A stretch of DNA of 64,000 nt from Hesseltinella vesiculosa (lineage: Eukaryota; Mucoromycota; Mucoromycetes; Mucorales; Cunninghamellaceae), in assembly GCA_002104935.1 (NCBI GenBank), contig MCGT01000037.1, positions 1 through 64,000 of the forward strand. Direction: 5' to 3'. The position numbers were made by a program, and so were the translations under genes. The notes under the pieces are model-generated. The model was given only the letters and a program-made list of their open reading frames with translations. It made no database searches and was not told the DNA's origin. Shown one piece after another: positions 1-11,539 of the stretch (its first letter is position 1; the number at the start of each line of letters is the position of its first letter).

Positions 1-734
1 TCATAGCTCTGCAGCTGCTGATTTTTGTTTGGTCTTGAACGCCCCCTCACATCTGCTTTACCAAGTACCTGCTTGAAAGGCAGGTGCAGCAAACAAAACT
101 CCGTTTTCTTTCCGTTCAAAAAAAAAAGGCAAAGCATGCAAGGAGCCAGGCCTATTTTTCCAATAGAGTCTATAACACGACCACAGATACTGTATGAAGA
201 CAAAAAATTAGAATACCAAGACATTGTGATCATCGGAGCCCTGCAGGATCGAAGTATGCACATTTGACCTGTTGTTGCAGTCAGCCAAAATGCCGCCTGT
301 TGCAGGTTCCCGGCTGGTCAACTGACCGCGAGAACTCCCAGAATCTTGAGCCTGATCCAAGCAAGCGAACCGACACAAGCGAAAAAAAGCACCGCTACGG
401 CTTCAGCACCTATGTGGGCCACGACCCCTTTCTCCGCAACTTTTATCAGGCTGTCGCTCTCTGTCCAGATTCATAAAAAGATAACGAAGTCGTTCAGCAA
501 AAGCTGATTTAAGTGCGCGTTATCATCACTACAAAGTCACATCTCCCCAGACGCTTCTTGCATCCATTGCTGCAAGTTCAGGCCATTGGGCATTAGCGTG
601 ATGAGTAAGGACACAATGATACGTTCTCTTCATATGATCTGTTAACTCACATATCGATATCAACATGAGCCGAAGGGTAGGTGGAGAAAAAAAAGTGCGA
701 AATGCCGGTATCCCCGCTCACGAATTTACAGCAC
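1..734. other. Left-edge region, no gene resolved
   Basis: Two open stretches on the + strand (25-267 and 264-476, 80 and 70 codons) overlap here. They could be terminal exons of a gene lying mostly outside the window: the second ends at a stop at 474-476 and has mixed, non-repetitive composition. I recognise no domain in either and neither has a convincing ATG context. The rest is AT-rich with short A-runs. Confidence 0.3.
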
Positions 735-741
735 GTCCCAG

Positions 742-1584
742 CAGCAAGGGGTGGGCGTGAAATAAATGACGGCAGAGAAAAGTAAGAGATTAACATCTGT
801 CCCATCACATACCGGTATATTATGTTGGGCGAAGGCAATGGCAATGAAAGAAAGAAAAAAAGCAAGCACTATGGTATCTCGAAATTGGTGGCTATGACAA
901 CTGACAAACATGAGGAAATGATATAATGAAACAAATCCCCACCACAAAAAAAGTCAGCATACATGTGCGCAGCAAAAAAAAAAATGATGGTGCGAATGCT
1001 CTCCCCGAAAAAGCCTAGAAGATACAAATGCTGCCCAAAAAAAAAAAAAAGCTACTCAACATCACTTTGATTACGCCAGGGCACATTGTTTTACGAACAG
1101 AGCGTGATCACTTTGAAAAAAGAATGGCTGATTTGCCAAGAGGACCGACCCCTAGGACACGCGTGAAAAAAACCAAGTCCAAAAAAAAAAAAAATACGGG
1201 GTCAGACAACTGTTCAGCCCGGGTGTGAAAAAAACCTCCATATTTAGATAACCCCAAAAAAATGAGATTTTGAACAAATACTTTCCTTCAATGGGAATTT
1301 AAATAATTGTGAGCGATATATTTTTCTTTATATGGGTGATGGATTTTTTGAAAAAATACGTGCCTTTTCAAGGCAATTGACCCTTTTATGGCACGTATTT
1401 TTTCAAAAAATCCATCACCCATATAAAGAAAAATATATCGCTCACAATTATTTAAATTCCCATTGAAGGAAAGTATTTGTTCAAAATCTCATTTTTTTGG
1501 GGTTATCTAAATATGGAGGTTTTTTTCACACCCGGGCTGACCAGTTGTCTGATCCCGTATTTTTTTCTGGGAGACCATCACTCC

Positions 1585-1639
<55 letters not shown>

Positions 1640-1788
1640 CGCACATGTAATTGAGAGTTCATACACATGCTGGCTTTTTTTTGCGGTGGGGATGCTTCAT
1701 ATGCCAGTATGTGCTGGGTCAGATGTCGTGACGTCTGTTAAACTCTCACTTTTCTCTGCCGTCAATTATTTCATGCCCACCCCTTGCT
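742..1788. mobile_element. Foldback (MITE-like) element with long inverted repeats
   Basis: A long palindromic element. The inner arms 1221-1364 and 1390-1533 are perfect reverse complements (144 bp each) around a 25-nt loop. Similarity continues outward with mismatches to about 1167 and 1570. The outer ends also match in inverted orientation: AGCAAGGGGTGGGCGTGAAA near 742 corresponds to the complement of the sequence ending near 1788, and further blocks match around 880-975 and 1635-1700. The arms are separated by long A or T runs (1035-1200, 1587-1635). No transposase is present, so this looks like a non-autonomous foldback/MITE element. The arm ends match a partial copy at 58790-59120. Confidence 0.8.
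1221..1533. repeat. Perfect inverted repeat, 144-bp arms, 25-nt loop
   Basis: Left arm 1221-1364 and right arm 1390-1533 were compared base by base and are identical after reverse complementing. The loop is 1365-1389. The lack of any mismatch implies recent formation or ongoing conversion between arms. A transcript across it would form a long hairpin of dsRNA type. Confidence 0.93.
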
Positions 1789-2374
1789 AGTGCTTTTTTT
1801 CAACCCTTCAGTCACTGGTGGTATCGACGGAAGATAAAAACCTAAGCAAAAGAAGAAAGGAAAAAAAGAAACTACTATGCACATTCAAGAAAGGAAGAAT
1901 GCTTAGATTTTCAAAAGGCTTCAACTACACCAAGTTGAAGCTCCAACAAGCCTTTGGTAGTCTTCATTCACAGAAAAAAGCGCAGCCAAAATCTGATCCG
2001 AGGTGTTTTCCTGTTTTTTTTTTTTTGTCCAGCCAAAGGGTTTAAATCCAAAGGGGGTCTTTTTGCATTTAAAAAAAAATGAGCTGATCACAAGTCAATT
2101 TTGAACGGACGATTCCGTGTGAAATTTTGCAAGGGAACACGCCATCATGAAAGGTATTGATGTACATAAAATCAAGCCGATCGGTGAAGGTCACCCAGCC
2201 AACTTGGGATCAACTTTGACTGACGACCTCCTATTCCCCCGCTAAAAAAAAACGAAAAATGGTGATCCTCCCACCCAAACATTTCCATCTCCGAACGGCG
2301 CCTTGAAAAGAGCGTTGCGCTTACCCGCAGCTTCTCTTTTTTTCACCTTTTTTTTTTTTGTTGTCCAGCATCCC
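1789..2374. other. Intergenic region upstream of RAD50
   Basis: No supported gene. It holds several A and T runs and a T-rich stretch (2338-2360) immediately before the RAD50 ATG. That stretch ends in a CAG-like site, so an intron in the 5' leader is possible. The short ORF at 1818-2045 is lysine-rich low complexity and is not called. Confidence 0.5.
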
Positions 2375-5300
2375 ATGTCTCGAATTGATAAGCTAGGGAT
2401 CCTTGGGATTCGATCATTCAGCCACGAAGAGCCTCAGTACATAAACTTCTTGTCACCTTTTACTTTGATTGTAGGCGCCAACGGTACCGGGAAAACCGTA
2501 AGTCATTCCATTTTTTAGTTTTTGAAATAGATCTAAACACGACTCGGCTTTCCCTTTTGATTTTACATGCCCCTTCATCTAGAGTATTATCGAATGCCTA
2601 AAATATGCTTGCACAGGTGTGCTTCCTCCCAATAGCAAGGGTGGTGCCTTCATTCATGACGTCAAGGTAAAAAACACGATTCACGCCCGCTCCCTTGGGA
2701 CGCTCAATAACAACGGGCTTCTCTTCTTAATTATTTGCAGATGGCAGGCGTGAATGAAGTCAAAGCGCAAGTACGTTTGAAATTCTTTGATGTCGATGGC
2801 CATGAAGTTATCTGTAGCCGATCCATGTCTTTGACTCAAACCAAAACCAAGGTGACCCAGAAAACGCTGGACAGTTCACTACAACGAAAGAATCCAACCA
2901 CAGGCGAGGTAAAAGACCATTCAGGGTATGTTCGTCCTCATCAGCATGTCCCTTATCTACTGTAGACCACAAGCATCAGCTCACGCACCACAGATATGGA
3001 TGCGCTCTTGCCAACGTATCTTGGCGTACCTGTTGCTATCCTGGACAATGTGATTTTCTGCCATCAAGAAGAGAGCAACTGGTAACTGAAATATAGAAAA
3101 AGCCAAGGAGAAGACGTGCCCTGACAGCATTTTTATAGGCCATTGTCTGAGCCTAGCGTATTGAAGAAAAAGTTTGATGAAATCTTCTCCTCAACAAAAT
3201 ATACAAAGGCTCTGGACAGCATTAAAGACATCCGTAAAGAACGCGTGCAGGACATCCGGGTGGATCAGGTCAAACTCGACGGCCTCAAGACCGACTCATC
3301 TAAAGCCCAGCGTTTGCGCACAACCGTCACTGACCTAGAAAGCCAGACTGCTGCCAAAAAGCAGCGTATCGAAGACCAGGAGGAACAAATCCATCAGGTC
3401 AGCCAAGAAATCGAACAATTGCTGGACACCTATCAGCGAGCCAAGTCCCTTGATAGCAAACTCGCTCAACTCAAACACCAGAAACAGATCCACCAGCAAA
3501 ACATGCGTGAACTGAAGGACGGCTTGACTCAGCGCGACGAATCCGAAGAGCAGCTGGCGCGTCTCTTGGAGGACCAGTCAAAGAAATCGGCTGCTGATGA
3601 ATCAACACGCCAACGCTTGATGGACGAGCGACAGCACTTGGTCTCGCAGCTGCAAAAAACCCGCCAGTCTCTCACCAGCAAATTGACCGAAATCGGCCGT
3701 TTGCAAGCTGCTGCGGACGTAAGCTATCCCCCCCCCCGTCGTCTCACGCAAGTAGACACTCAGTTGACATCATTTTTTTTAAATAGAGCCACGAACAATC
3801 CAAAGAAGATCGCCGAGAATTGATTGTTGCGTTGACAGTGGAATTCAACCTGCCATCTTCCTCTCAGCAACAACCTTCCCAAGCGTTGGTCGCCATCAAA
3901 AGCGCCATGCAAAAGAAACAAGAAGAATCCCGCCGTCTCAAGGTATGCATAAAAAAATAGGATGGGTCCATTGTGACAAGAAGGTGCTCACAGCGCTCCC
4001 TCAATTTTTTTTAGAACCAAGGCGACGCTGAACAAACCGAATGGATGGACAAGATTCAAATGTTGAAATCAGAGCAAGCCGGACTATTGGAAAACAAGCG
4101 CCACGCACGCCAAGAGCTGGATCGACAAAAGGAGCAGGTGCTGACGCTGACCACACAATTGGCTAGTATCCGTGCCACGCAATCAGATGCTGATTTAGAA
4201 CAGGAGCGTATCGCCAAGGAACAGCAGCGGCTGGAGGCGCACCAGCAAGAAATGGCCCAGCAGGATATCGACCAGTTGCTGTCTACCAAGGAATCTGCGT
4301 TGGCCCAGTCTGATGAAAAGATCAGTCAGTTAAATCAAGAAATGTCCAAACTGAGCCGTCAAGGTGACACGCGAGCCAAATTGGCCCTCAAGCAATCCGA
4401 GCGCGAATCAAAGCTTGCAGCCGCACGGGGCCTGTTTGAAGAATGTCGCTCGGAAGTCGAGCAGCGTTTGCAAAAGGACACAAAAATCGAAGATTTGCAC
4501 GACGATCTCAAGACTCTAGTGACCCAGCACACCAGCAATGTCGACGATCTGGAAGCCCGCGTCAACCAAGCCAATGACGCCTACCTGCGCGCGTCCAGTC
4601 GCCTTACCATCGTCAACCAAAACCTTGCAAAGAAATCGCGTGAAGTCGATACCCTTAAAGCCTCCATCCTTGCAGTGTGCCCCGATGCCGCTTCGGTCCC
4701 TGACGAGCTGGCCTCGGTCGAACAGTCTATTGTCGATAATCGCAACACAGCCTCCAGCCTGAAAGGTGTTCAGATGCTTTATGGCCGCCACATCAGTGCT
4801 ACCAAAGAAAATCAACATTGCCCATTATGCCGCCGTGCCTTTGATGATGCTCAAGGTGTTGAGGATCTTGTCAACAAGGTATAGCAAAAAGAGTGAGGGA
4901 TAAAAGAAAGTGGCATGCATGTTGCCGACTGATATTAACTTTATATCTATTTTTTTTTTTTTTTACCTCAGCTGCAAGACTTGCTGGAAAAGCTCCCCAC
5001 AAAGATGAGCAAGATCTCCGAGGTTGTAGATCAGTTGGAAGGCAAGCGTCAGCAACTGCGATCGGTGGAATCTTCTTGGCAACGTATGAACACGCTCCGC
5101 GAAAAGGATGTTCAACCATTGGAACGGGAGCGCACCCAGCTTGAGCAGGAGCAAAAGGAGGCCAAAGATCATTTGGACGAGGTAAGCAAGAATAGGTCTA
5201 AGATGAAGATTTCTCTCTGGCTCACATGACGCTTCCTGCAATATAGGTCACTGCTAGCCTGACCGAAGTCAAAGAAGGCAAGGGCCGTTTGGATTACTTA

Positions 5301-7300
5301 TTCAAACTTTCAGAAGACGTGGTGCGTTATCTTCGTGAAATCAAGGCGCTGGAGCAAGATATTACCCGCTTGGAATTCGATTTGAAGAAGACAGGGTCCA
5401 CCCGCACCATCACTGACTGCCAACGAGAAATTGAATCCACACAAGAAAAGAGGTAGAAAAAGAAAAAAACAAGTCTCGCAGCAAGAACGCTGGGTAGCAT
5501 CCACTCATTTTTACCTTTGTAGCAAATCAATCCGCCGCGAAATCAAACGCTTGCATGAAGACCATCAGGTATCCCAGCAAACTCTCCAACAGTTGGAGAG
5601 CAATGTCCGTGACTACCGAGAGAGCCTGACAAGAATGACCCATCAGTTGGAAAAGAAGAAACAGCTGGAGAACGACATTGTCTCTGCCCAAGCAGCTTCA
5701 AGTGAACAGAGCGAAGCCATCAAACAGCTCGACCGACGTAAAGAGCCGTTGGAGAAGGAAATCGACAACGTGTCCCAGCAGCTGCAAGAATGCCGGTCCA
5801 AATGGAACGCCAAGTACGATTTGGCCCAATCCGCAGCCAACAAGGCATCTCAGGCGTATGACCGATTGAAGTCCCTGGATGTGAAGATTGTCAAGTACGA
5901 AAAAAAAAAAAAAAAAAAAAAAAAGACTGACTCGAGGTCTCTCTCTCTCTCTCACTCAGGTTTGAGCAGAGTGATACCCCTGGCCAACTAGAGGCCCATC
6001 GCAAAGAAAAAATGCAATATGAAGTCCGGATCAACGTGCTGAATGAGAACCAGGACAAGAAGGACGACGAACTGCGGCTGGTGGATAAGGAAATTGCTGA
6101 CCGGCAAGGCGTAGAGCGTGAACTCAAGGATCACTTGCGCTACCGGACCATGGAACGCCAGGTGCTTGAATTTGACGATCAGCTACAAGATATCCAGCAG
6201 CAGCGTAGCCAATATCAGATCACCACCTATGAACAAAAACTCGACCGCCTCAAAATCAAACAGAACAACATGATCAGCACGCGTGGTGGCTTGCAGGGCG
6301 AAATCCGACAGATTCAGGACCAGCTGGAACGATATAAGCGCGACCTGAATTTGGATTACAGAGATATTGAATCCAGATACAACCAACAGTTTGTTCAAGT
6401 GAAAACCAATGAAATGGCCGTGGCTGATCTGGACAAATACACAATGGCCTTGCAAAAGTAAGCTCAGATATTAGTATATTGAGTGCTGTGGCCTGACCGC
6501 AAGTTTTTTTTTTTCAGGGCTATCATGCGGTATCATACGTTGAAAATGGAGGATTTGAACAAAATCATCAAGGACCTCTGGATGAATACTTATCGTGGCG
6601 GTGGTAAGAAAGGATAGAATGAGAAAAACTGTGGCAAAAAGACGACTGACTGACTTCCGCTGGTTAGACATTGATTACATCGAGATCCGATCTGACAATG
6701 AAGGGAGCGCTGCCAACCGAGCGTACAATTATCGAGCAAGTCCTACTCTTCTTCTCAATTTTTTTTCTATCAAGTATTCATTGCTATTTTCTATATCATA
6801 GGTTGTCATGGTCAAAGGTGGCCGAGAAATGAATATGCGTGGCCGCTGTAGCGCAGGGCAGAAAGTGTTGACCTCGATTATTGTCCGTCTGGCATTGGCT
6901 GAAACGTTTTGCATCAATTGTGGTGTGATGGCACTCGATGAACCAACCACCAACCTCGATCGCGATAATATTCATAGCCTTGCACAGAGTCTTGGAAAGT
7001 AAGTCGAGCAAAGAGGATAGAGAATGCGACACTCAAGGTGATATTTTTCCAATGCAGGATTATCCAATCACGACGGAATCAAGCCAATTTCCAATTGCTT
7101 GTGATTACTCATGATGAAGAATTTGTGGAATATCTCTCACAGGCAGGTGTGGCCGACTCCTACTATCGTATTTCCAAGGATGAAAAGTAAGAGCGACAAA
7201 GAGAGAGAGAGAAAGAACAAACGCCCCTTGAACCCTCATTTTTCTTTAAAGCCAATGCAGCACGATCTACCAACAAGAGTTCAACCCGGCTGACGAATGA
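2375..7300 (+). CDS. RAD50: RAD50 DNA repair ATPase (MRN/MRX complex)
   Basis: SMC-like ATPase of the Mre11-Rad50-Nbs1 complex, which tethers and processes DNA double-strand breaks in the nucleus. Sixteen exons: 2375-2497, 2583-2666, 2741-2908, 2966-3081, 3139-3718, 3787-3942, 4015-4878, 4972-5181, 5247-5452, 5523-5894, 5960-6457, 6518-6603, 6668-6735, 6802-6998, 7058-7186, 7252-7300. They give 1301 residues, the usual family length. Walker A GANGTGKT is at residues 34-41. The zinc hook CPLC is at about 678-681 between two long coiled coils, the ABC signature CSAGQK at about 1193, and Walker B ALDEP at about 1221-1225. The conserved FCHQE motif before the first coiled coil is present. Intron 13 is GC-AG (GCAAGT donor at 6736); every junction closes in frame. 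An AATAAA-like signal follows the stop. No frameshift or lesion is seen. Confidence 0.97.
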
Positions 7301-7889
7301 AATGCAATAAAAAAATACCCAGCATCATTTTGCGACAATTCTTTTGCGGGTTTGAACGACTTTTATTTTCTTCTTCTTTTTTTTTTTTTTGGCTGGGGAA
7401 TCGGAGGAGTCAAACGAACCTGATCAAAAGATGACTGGGAGCCTTTGGTCGTACTAGACAACGGGCAACTACTCTCACTGATTACCCATTGCCCAGCCTG
7501 CTCTGTCCAGGAATCGAAGGTGTTTTGTGGAGGCTACAGGTGCCATTTAATTTCTGGCTTGGAGGAAGCTGCAGCAAATCCACAATCCATCATCCACGCA
7601 AAGGGCGACTGACCACAGGCGCCTTCTACAGTATTCTATAAATCCAGCTTGATTAATTTGATTTTTATGATTTGAGAAAAGGCAGTCATGAGGTGAAGAT
7701 TGGCAATAACAAAACTCTGCATGATACTGTATCAAGTTGAATGGAAATGGAAAAGTGCGCACCTTGCCGCAGTGAAAGAAAAATACCGATTTTTGTCGCA
7801 GCGGTCCTTCTTTTAAAAGGAGACAGAGCTTTTTTTTTTTTGCAGCTGTTTCCGTTATCTATTTTACATTTTACAAGATAATTTTTAGG
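7301..7889. other. Intergenic region with a dispersed repeat fragment
   Basis: The 3' flank of RAD50 and promoter of the next gene. It contains a T-run (7370-7390) and, at 7391-7445, a segment that recurs in diverged form at 58308-58362. Nothing here looks coding. Confidence 0.6.
7391..7445. repeat. Dispersed repeat fragment, copy 1
   Basis: Begins GGCTGGGGAATCGGAGG and continues with GTC..A.CGAA....TCAAAAGATG.CTGGG. The same order of blocks is found at 58308-58362 with about ten differences. Its origin is unknown; a transposon remnant is the simplest reading. Confidence 0.65.
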
Positions 7890-10041
7890 ATGCCCGGACC
7901 AAAGTCAAAACGTGGAGGTGGTGGCCATCGTGGTGGGAGAGGCAACGGCCGAGGACGTGGCCGTGGCCGGGGTCGTGGCCAAAGCAGCAATCGTGGCCGT
8001 GGCCGAGGAGGGCAGATGTGGGCTTACAACTATCCTGAACAGCATCAGCGCCAACGACACACCATGTCAAGTGAGGAAGATCTGCCTCTCTATGGGCAGT
8101 TTGATAGCGACACATCAGCTCAATCTATCGCTGATGGTAAGAGGAACAATGGCACATTCGAAATGTCTCCTCCTTTGATCACTTTTTTTACTTTGATTTT
8201 GTTTTAATTAGACCTAACCAAGATCCAAGAGCAACTAAACGTAGTGTTTGCCGAGCCTGATGCAAACAATATACCATCGACATCGGCGGATACTGGGGTC
8301 TCGCGATGGGGCCTTTCTACCAACAAACGAAGCAAGAAAATGGCGAAACAATTCAAGGCAAGAGAACTTGACTTGATCCACCGCATGTCAACTATAGCTG
8401 TGGATGACTTTGGCTTCAACGATGGCGTGGCATCCATGGACTTGCTATCAGCCTTGGATGGGGAAGGACATTCGGATATGGATGACGAGGAACTGGCCCT
8501 GATACAGGACTATATTGCCAACACGGCTCAGGACGACTCAGACGACGACGACAACGATGATGATGACGACGACGACGAGCTATACTCTGGTCATGACAAC
8601 AACCTCATTTCTGCCCCACAGAACGGAGCCTCGAGCAATTCCCATGCCAGTGTGAAGGACGGCCAAGCTGATGGCAACTGCTTGCCTGAGGACGGCGAAT
8701 GCCAGTCATCCGAAATCGAAGATGACTTTGCCAACCTTCCTGTCTTTTTGCTTGACCAGCAAGACCTGGACCCTCGTCATGTTCGCCTCGACATCTCTGA
8801 CGATGATGAGGATGTCGATGATGAAGATGAGGATATGGATATTGATGATGGTGATGCCAATGAGCTGACCGGTGGCCTGGCAGTATTTGCCGACAGCGAT
8901 GACGACTTTGACGAGCCGGATGGCATGGATGAGATGGACGAAGAAGCTGAACACATCTTCCGCAAATCCCTGCAAGATACATTAGATCAAGTCCCAACAG
9001 GTCTCAAATCAGGTAGGCATAGGAAAGAGAGAGAGAGATATAGGAAGAGACTCGAGAAACTTAAGGTTGATATTAATTAGGTGTACGCAACATGATGTAC
9101 CAGGAGCGAAAGCAAGCCAAGCAAAAGGCACGCGCGGAAAAGAAACAGAGAATCAAGGAAAAGAAACTGCAGAAGAAAAAGAAGTCAGATCAACAAGAAA
9201 AGAATACCAAAGTCAAAGGCAAGCAATCCCTTCCAGATGTGGCACAGCTGCGCAAACTTGACAGGTCCGATCGTGAAAAAAAAAAAAAGATAGATCATGT
9301 GGCTGACACGTTTTCTTACTGACCTATCAATAGCCGTCTAGTGGATTTTATTCGCGATGAAGATATCACATCGTAAGTTGAAAATGCATGCGTCGTCCAT
9401 GGGCAGCTGCTTATTTTGTTTTACAGATTACATTTTGCACCCATGGAGAAGAACACACGACGACAGTTGCATCTGCTAGCAACAGCATACAACTTGAAAT
9501 CAAAGAGCATTGGCACTGGCATGACTCGTTCGCCTGTGGTAACCAAAACTGATCGCACCTTCTTGCCCCTCGACCGACGATACATCGAACGATTCATTGA
9601 AGAAGCACAATCGACTCTCAACACCCAGCACAGAATTTTACGAAAGCATCGCATGGATTCAGACCGGGCATTCTCGCCCCAAGGCGGCCATGGCAAAAAG
9701 CACGGAAAAAAGGAAAAACACAACAATGGCAATGGCATTGGCAATGGTTTTGGGAAGCGACGTCAAGATCAACAGCCGCCAACTTCCCTCCATGGCGCAG
9801 TGGTCGGGTCTAGTGCAGCACCGATTGACAATTCCAATTTGGGTCACCGCATGCTGGCTGCCCTTGGGTAAGTCGAGAAAAAAAAAACTGGCTGGATCGA
9901 GACTGACAACTCATGATATTATTTTTGCATTTTTTTATTATTAGATGGAGTGAAGGGCAAGGTCTAGGCTCACAAAACGAGGGTATCACGGCACCAATTG
10001 AAGCTGTCATACGGGACAAACGTCGTGGTCTTGGTACTTGA
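7890..10041 (+). CDS. SQS1: R3H and G-patch protein, SQS1/PFA1-like
   Basis: Predicted G-patch cofactor of the DEAH helicase Prp43 (splicing and ribosome biogenesis), by likeness to yeast Sqs1. Exons: 7890-8136, 8212-9012, 9081-9264, 9334-9372, 9427-9867, 9945-10041; 602 residues. Order of parts: an N-terminal Gly/Arg-rich tract of RGRG repeats (residues about 6-45), a long acidic Asp/Glu region with runs of D (about 180-330), a lysine-rich helix (about 355-405), an R3H domain (about 411-470, with FIRDED and TRRQLH), and a C-terminal G-patch (about 562-602, GWSEGQGLG). The G-patch lies at the extreme C-terminus, as in Sqs1. The 39-nt exon 9334-9372 is a small exon. The gene is convergent with the next gene, with only 37 bp between the stops. 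Confidence 0.85.
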
Positions 10042-10078
10042 TTTTGGATGCAACTGATTTCAATAAAAATGACAGGTT

Positions 10079-10560
10079 TTAGCTCGTCCAATCCTGCTTG
10101 CGCACTTTGCGCATTTCCTTTTTGGCGTGTTGGCGTTCTACACGGGCCTCTTCCTTATCAGCCACTACCAGAGCACGAGCAATCTTTCTCTGTTTCTTTG
10201 CACTGACGACCCGTTTCTTGGTAACGCCACCGCCAGTCTTTTTGGTGCCAGTTGGCCCATCAATCGTTTTCCCTCGAAGTTTTAGCAGGTGTAATTCGGC
10301 CTCGATCCGTTGCTTGGCTATCAAGATCATAATCAAACAGAGATGCTTGAGTGTAAGAGCCCTGGTCTTTCAATGGTGAAGCATCGCCTTACAATTTTGA
10401 GTCTCGCTTGGATCTTGCAACGGTTTGGACGCATGCTTGGAGATGTTCTTTGGATCTCTGACCACTAATATCAACAGTAGCAGCAGAAGAAAATATTTGT
10501 TAATATTAATCAATGCAATCCATTCGATTTTTCATTGTTACATTTTGTTGCTTTGCCCAT
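10079..10560 (-). CDS. Small basic protein, possibly Alb1-like pre-60S factor
   Basis: Hand-built three-exon model on the - strand: 10542-10560, 10393-10464, 10079-10317; 109 residues, starting MGKATK and ending QDWTS. All junctions close in frame (GTAACA and GTAAGG donors, TAG acceptors). The protein is strongly basic, with a central Gly/Thr-Lys stretch and a C-terminal Lys/Arg-rich helix of about 45 residues (KKQRKIARA, then EARVERQHAKKE). Size, the short MGK N-terminus and the basic C-terminal helix ending in a DW motif recall Alb1/Arx1-associated shuttling factors of the 60S subunit, but I would not assign it firmly. Only the last exon is certain as coding. It is divergent from the next gene with 136 bp between start codons. 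Confidence 0.6.
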
Positions 10561-10696
10561 GTGGTGTTGTTTCGAGGAGAAGAAAAAAAAAATTGAAAGA
10601 AGAGAAAATCCGTCAAGGGCGGCTTTTTTTTATTTCGCTCCTTTTTTTTTTTTTTCATTGCTTTCTAACTTTTAGTACATATCACTTATAGCTGCA

Positions 10697-11453
10697 ATGA
10701 CTGTATCGCCATCGGTAGCAGCCCTTTCGTTTACAGGTGGCAAGGATTGCTGTCTAGCCTACCACCGCGTCATGGAGCAGGGCTGCAAGGTTGCGGTTCT
10801 TGTAACATTTGCTCCCAAGGACCAGCGATTCAAAGCCCATCCGCTGCCTGTGGTTCAGCAACAAGCCAAAGCCATGGGCCTGCCTCATCTCATTTGCACC
10901 ATTGAAGGCCCCAACTACTTGCAAAGTTATCGTGATGCTCTTGCCCAGCTCAAAAATGATTATGGCATCGATACCCTCGTCACTGGTAAATTGAAAGCGA
11001 TGGACCCACGCTTTGCTTATCAGAGCCTGCTTCATTTCACACGACTTTTTTTTTATAGGCGACATTTTGCAAGTTTGTAGTGATTTCATGGAGCGCGCTT
11101 GTGCAGACATTGTTGCACTGGTGCGACCACTCTGGCAACAGCCAAGGGAGCAGTTACTGACGGAGATCTTGGACAATTTTGACGTACTGGTGACCTGCAT
11201 CAATCGACAGAAACTTCCATCTGTCACCGATGATATGGCTGTTGGACAGCGTTTGAGCAAAGCATGGCTGCATCAATTCTGTGAAAAGGACAAGGCAGAT
11301 CAGGCTGGTGAATACGGCGAATTCCACACAATGGTGCTTGACGCGCCGCTTTTTACGCATGGCCGGATCCATATCACCAATGCTCAGCCCCAGAAAGAAG
11401 ACCATTTTCTTTTTTACAACGTCGAAAGCTGCCGATTAGAACCGAAGCAATAG
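10697..11453 (+). CDS. DPH6-family PP-loop ATPase (diphthine-ammonia ligase-like)
   Basis: ATP-binding protein of the diphthamide synthase (DPH6/ATP-PPase) family. The family adenylates and amidates diphthine on elongation factor 2 in the cytosol. Two exons, 10697-10985 and 11059-11453, give 227 residues. The PP-loop is SFTGGKDCC at residues 11-19: the canonical SGGKDS with the first Ser replaced by Thr and the last Ser by Cys. Conserved family features follow: the VTFAPKD and KAHPLP block, the YGIDTLVTGD junction, and a C-terminal GEYGEFHTMVLDAP block typical of DPH6 proteins. It is shorter than full fungal DPH6, which carries extra C-terminal YjgF-like domains. It may therefore be a paralogous PP-loop ATPase rather than the diphthamide enzyme itself. 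Confidence 0.8.
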
Positions 11454-11539
11454 CTCTCAACTATCTTCTACACGAATTTCGACTAATAAATTGGACGAAA
11501 ACAAAACCGCGAGTAAAACCAGTTGCTACAGTCAAAGGT

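Noticed and set aside
1497..1790. 97-codon + strand ORF across the poly-T run
   Set aside because: It reads through about 45 T as Phe and lies entirely within the foldback element's right arm; no gene model fits.
11013..11453. Separate gene starting inside the DPH6-like intron
   Set aside because: It is the second exon of the DPH6-like gene; the extra N-terminal residues come from the intron, and splicing at 10986/11059 restores the conserved VTGD junction.
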